Shown in pieces: positions 5,325-6,803 of a stretch of 6,803 nt of DNA (its first letter is position 1; each line of letters begins with the position of its first letter). The stretch covers positions 1 to 6,803 of the forward strand of contig NZ_DASZCQ010000230.1 in NCBI RefSeq assembly GCF_035942955.1, read 5' to 3'. The DNA is from DASYTH01 sp035942955. Its GTDB lineage: Bacteria > Actinomycetota > Actinomycetes > Mycobacteriales > Pseudonocardiaceae. A program made the translations under genes and the position numbers. The notes below the pieces were generated by a model, which saw only the letters and a program-made list of their open reading frames with translations, made no database searches and had not been told where the DNA came from.

Positions 5325-6803
5325 ATGGCGCCACCACCGGGGGTTCAGACGGCGGTTCGGCCTCCGGATCCGGGGGATCCGCGGTCGAACGATGTGTCGA
5401 ATCCGCGCAGTCCGAATTATGACCCGACGAGTGAGCATTATGACGCGACGCGGGATCCGAGCAGTCGGTATTACATCGACCGGACCGGTCAGGTGGATAC
5501 CGGCGAGGATGTGCGGGAGCAGGCGGAGCAGGACGTCAACTCGCACGACGAGTCGACCGATGGTGGGTTCCTCGGGATTCAGGATCTGATCGAGCTGTTC
5601 ACCCGCAACGGGCGGATCGACGAGCAGACCAGGCGGGAGCTGGATGCGCAGGCGGCTCAGCTGGCGGCGGGGCTGCCGACCAGGCCGGCACCGCCGATCG
5701 ACGCGGCCAACTACCTGAGCTACGACCACGGCCAGCTCAAGACCATGGTGACCGAGAACGCCGACCCGGGCACCGTGGGGTCGACCGGTGACCTGTGGAT
5801 CGAGGCCGGGAACGAGATGATCCAGTTCCAGGAGCGGGTGGCGTCGGCGATCAACAGCAGCGAGTCGGACTGGCAGGGCACGGCCGCCAACCAGGCGCGC
5901 GGGTTCATGGCGAGCGTCGGCAACTGGGTGGGCACGGCGGGGCAGAGCGCGGCGCTGGCCGGGACGCAGACCAACCTGCAGTCCGAGGCGCTGTCCGCGG
6001 CGTCGTCGTCGATGCCGGAGGAGGTGCCGTGGGATCGGGAGGCGTGGATTCAGCGGATCCAGACGTCCAGTGATCCGCTCGGCACTTACATGGACGCGCT
6101 CGACGAGTACAACCGGAGCCAGGAGGCGCACCAGCAGGCGGCGCGGGTGGTCACCACCTACGACAACGGCCTGTCCGGGGCAAGCACGATGCCGGCGTTC
6201 ACCGCGCCGCCGACGATGGCCGGTGAGGGTGGCTCGACCGACACCGGCAAGGGTGACAGTGATGGCGTCGGCCGAATCGGCGGCGACAGCACCGGGCCCG
6301 GGGGCACCGGGTCGGGTAGCGGCGGCTCCGGGACCGGGGCCGGCGGCGGCGGTGGTGGCGGGTCGTCGACCCTGCCGGGTGTTCTCGGCGGGCCGGGTGG
6401 TCCCGGCACCGGCGGCGGATCGGGTTCGGGGCAGCCTCCCGGTGGGACGAATCCCGGTGGGACGCCGGGGTTGCCGGGTGGGCCGGGCGGTCCCGGCGGT
6501 GGTCCCGGGTTGCCGGGCGGGGGCGGGCCCGGCGGCGGGAACCTGCCGCCCGGGGCGTTCCCCATCGGCGGAGGGCCGATCGGCGGGGTGGGTGGCGACA
6601 CCCTGCGTCCGGGCGGCGGCCGAGGCGGCAGCGGCTTCGGGCCGGGCGGGGGCCGTGGATTCGGCCCCGGTGGCGGCTCGGGAAGCGGGAGCGGGTTCGG
6701 CAGCGGCTCGGGCTCCGGAGCGGGCAGCGGCGCTGGTTCGGGCTCGGGCTCGGGTGCCGGCGGCGGCCGCGGAGCCGGCGGTGGCATGGGCGCGGGCGCG
6801 CTG
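5325..6803 (+). CDS. PPE/WXG-like type VII secretion-associated protein with glycine-rich tail (3' end outside window)
   Basis: The frame is open for 493 codons from ATG 5325 to the window edge. Residues 1-80 are a polar, Asp/Pro/Tyr-rich leader (PNYDPTSEHYD, SSRYYIDR). Residues 81-120 contain a short amphipathic stretch (GIQDLIELFTRNGRIDEQ). Residues about 155-280 form the helical hairpin: a first helix with AGNEMIQFQERVASAIN, a turn with SDWQGTAANQARGF (WxG at Trp183-Gly185), and a second helix with a later acidic part (YMDALDEY, SQEAHQQAARVV). From about residue 300 the protein is almost only Gly, Ser, Pro and Thr, with collagen-like GLPGGPGGPGG and later GSGSGSGAG runs. No signal peptide or membrane helix is seen. 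This layout resembles the PPE-domain proteins of Pseudonocardiaceae. There is no Yxxx[DE] after the WxG; one (Tyr130-Asp134) lies before the hairpin. It is 22 nt after the lipoprotein gene, so the same operon. Export through an ESX-like machine is inferred; the C-terminal domain is not visible. Confidence 0.75.
   Translation, partial: MAPPPGVQTAVRPPDPGDPRSNDVSNPRSPNYDPTSEHYDATRDPSSRYYIDRTGQVDTGEDVREQAEQDVNSHDESTDGGFLGIQDLIELFTRNGRIDEQTRRELDAQAAQLAAGLPTRPAPPIDAANYLSYDHGQLKTMVTENADPGTVGSTGDLWIEAGNEMIQFQERVASAINSSESDWQGTAANQARGFMASVGNWVGTAGQSAALAGTQTNLQSEALSAASSSMPEEVPWDREAWIQRIQTSSDPLGTYMDALDEYNRSQEAHQQAARVVTTYDNGLSGASTMPAFTAPPTMAGEGGSTDTGKGDSDGVGRIGGDSTGPGGTGSGSGGSGTGAGGGGGGGSSTLPGVLGGPGGPGTGGGSGSGQPPGGTNPGGTPGLPGGPGGPGGGPGLPGGGGPGGGNLPPGAFPIGGGPIGGVGGDTLRPGGGRGGSGFGPGGGRGFGPGGGSGSGSGFGSGSGSGAGSGAGSGSGSGAGGGRGAGGGMGAGAL
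6225..6803 (+). repeat. Low-complexity Gly-rich coding repeat
   Basis: Nearly 580 bases code for imperfect GGx, GPGG and GS units and continue past the window edge. Early units carry Pro and Leu (GLPGG, PGGT), middle units carry Phe and Arg (GRGGSGFGPGG, GRGFGPGGG), and the last part alternates Gly with Ser or Ala. At DNA level short units such as GGCTCG recur in tandem near 6735-6755, so slippage and length variation between strains are likely. The opposite strand shows a long proline-rich open frame here that is only a shadow of this composition. Confidence 0.8.

Noticed and set aside
5193..6131. 312-codon - strand frame opposite the PPE/WXG-like gene
   Set aside because: It is Arg/Pro/Leu-rich, has no motif, and is opposite a frame with a strong ribosome binding site and a clear WxG hairpin.
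6158..6787. Proline-rich - strand frame that could be mistaken for a wall protein
   Set aside because: It is the complement of the glycine codons in the tail (GGN read as NCC). No start signal or other support was found.

Overview
The window reads as chromosome of a high-GC Gram-positive actinomycete. All intact genes lie on the + strand, codons end mostly in G or C, and GTG starts are used. The combination of a DUF3558-type lipoprotein, type VII (ESX-like) substrate candidates and a decayed Scr1/DUF397 gene pair points to the Pseudonocardiales (Saccharothrix, Lentzea, Amycolatopsis and relatives). That placement is inference from gene content, because no similarity search was possible.

Positions 1-2717 hold three of the four parts of the high-affinity phosphate importer, in the order pstC, pstA, pstB. 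pstC and pstA overlap by ATGA and pstB follows 19 nt after pstA. A perfect hairpin occupies the first 23 bases, just upstream of pstC. It would be a natural place to damp transcription between a pstS gene, presumably outside the window, and pstCAB. No phoU follows. Instead, 15 nt after pstB, a TetR-family regulator starts at a GTG with no Shine-Dalgarno. A 10-bp palindrome that contains a TACGAT -10-like box lies seven bases upstream of it, suggesting a leaderless, self-regulated gene.

Positions 3354-4319 contain no intact gene but are not empty. Read across frames, 3482-3987 is a broken XRE-type regulator of the Scr1 (DUF5753) family, and 3984-4201 is a broken DUF397 gene. The two still overlap by GTGA as in living pairs of this kind. 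A short coding-like stretch on the - strand (about 3370-3500) is unrecognised.

Positions 4320-6803 form a tight three-gene operon. The first gene encodes a small WXG100-like helical-hairpin protein with a C-terminal YxxxD export motif. The second encodes a lipoprotein of DUF3558 type. The third encodes a long PPE/WXG-like protein with a WxG turn followed by a huge glycine-rich tail, and it runs off the window. The YxxxD sits after the hairpin of the small protein and the WxG in the large one, so the two look like heterodimer partners that together make a type VII secretion signal. The lipoprotein encoded between them may act with them at the cell surface. This operon is the least described part of the window.
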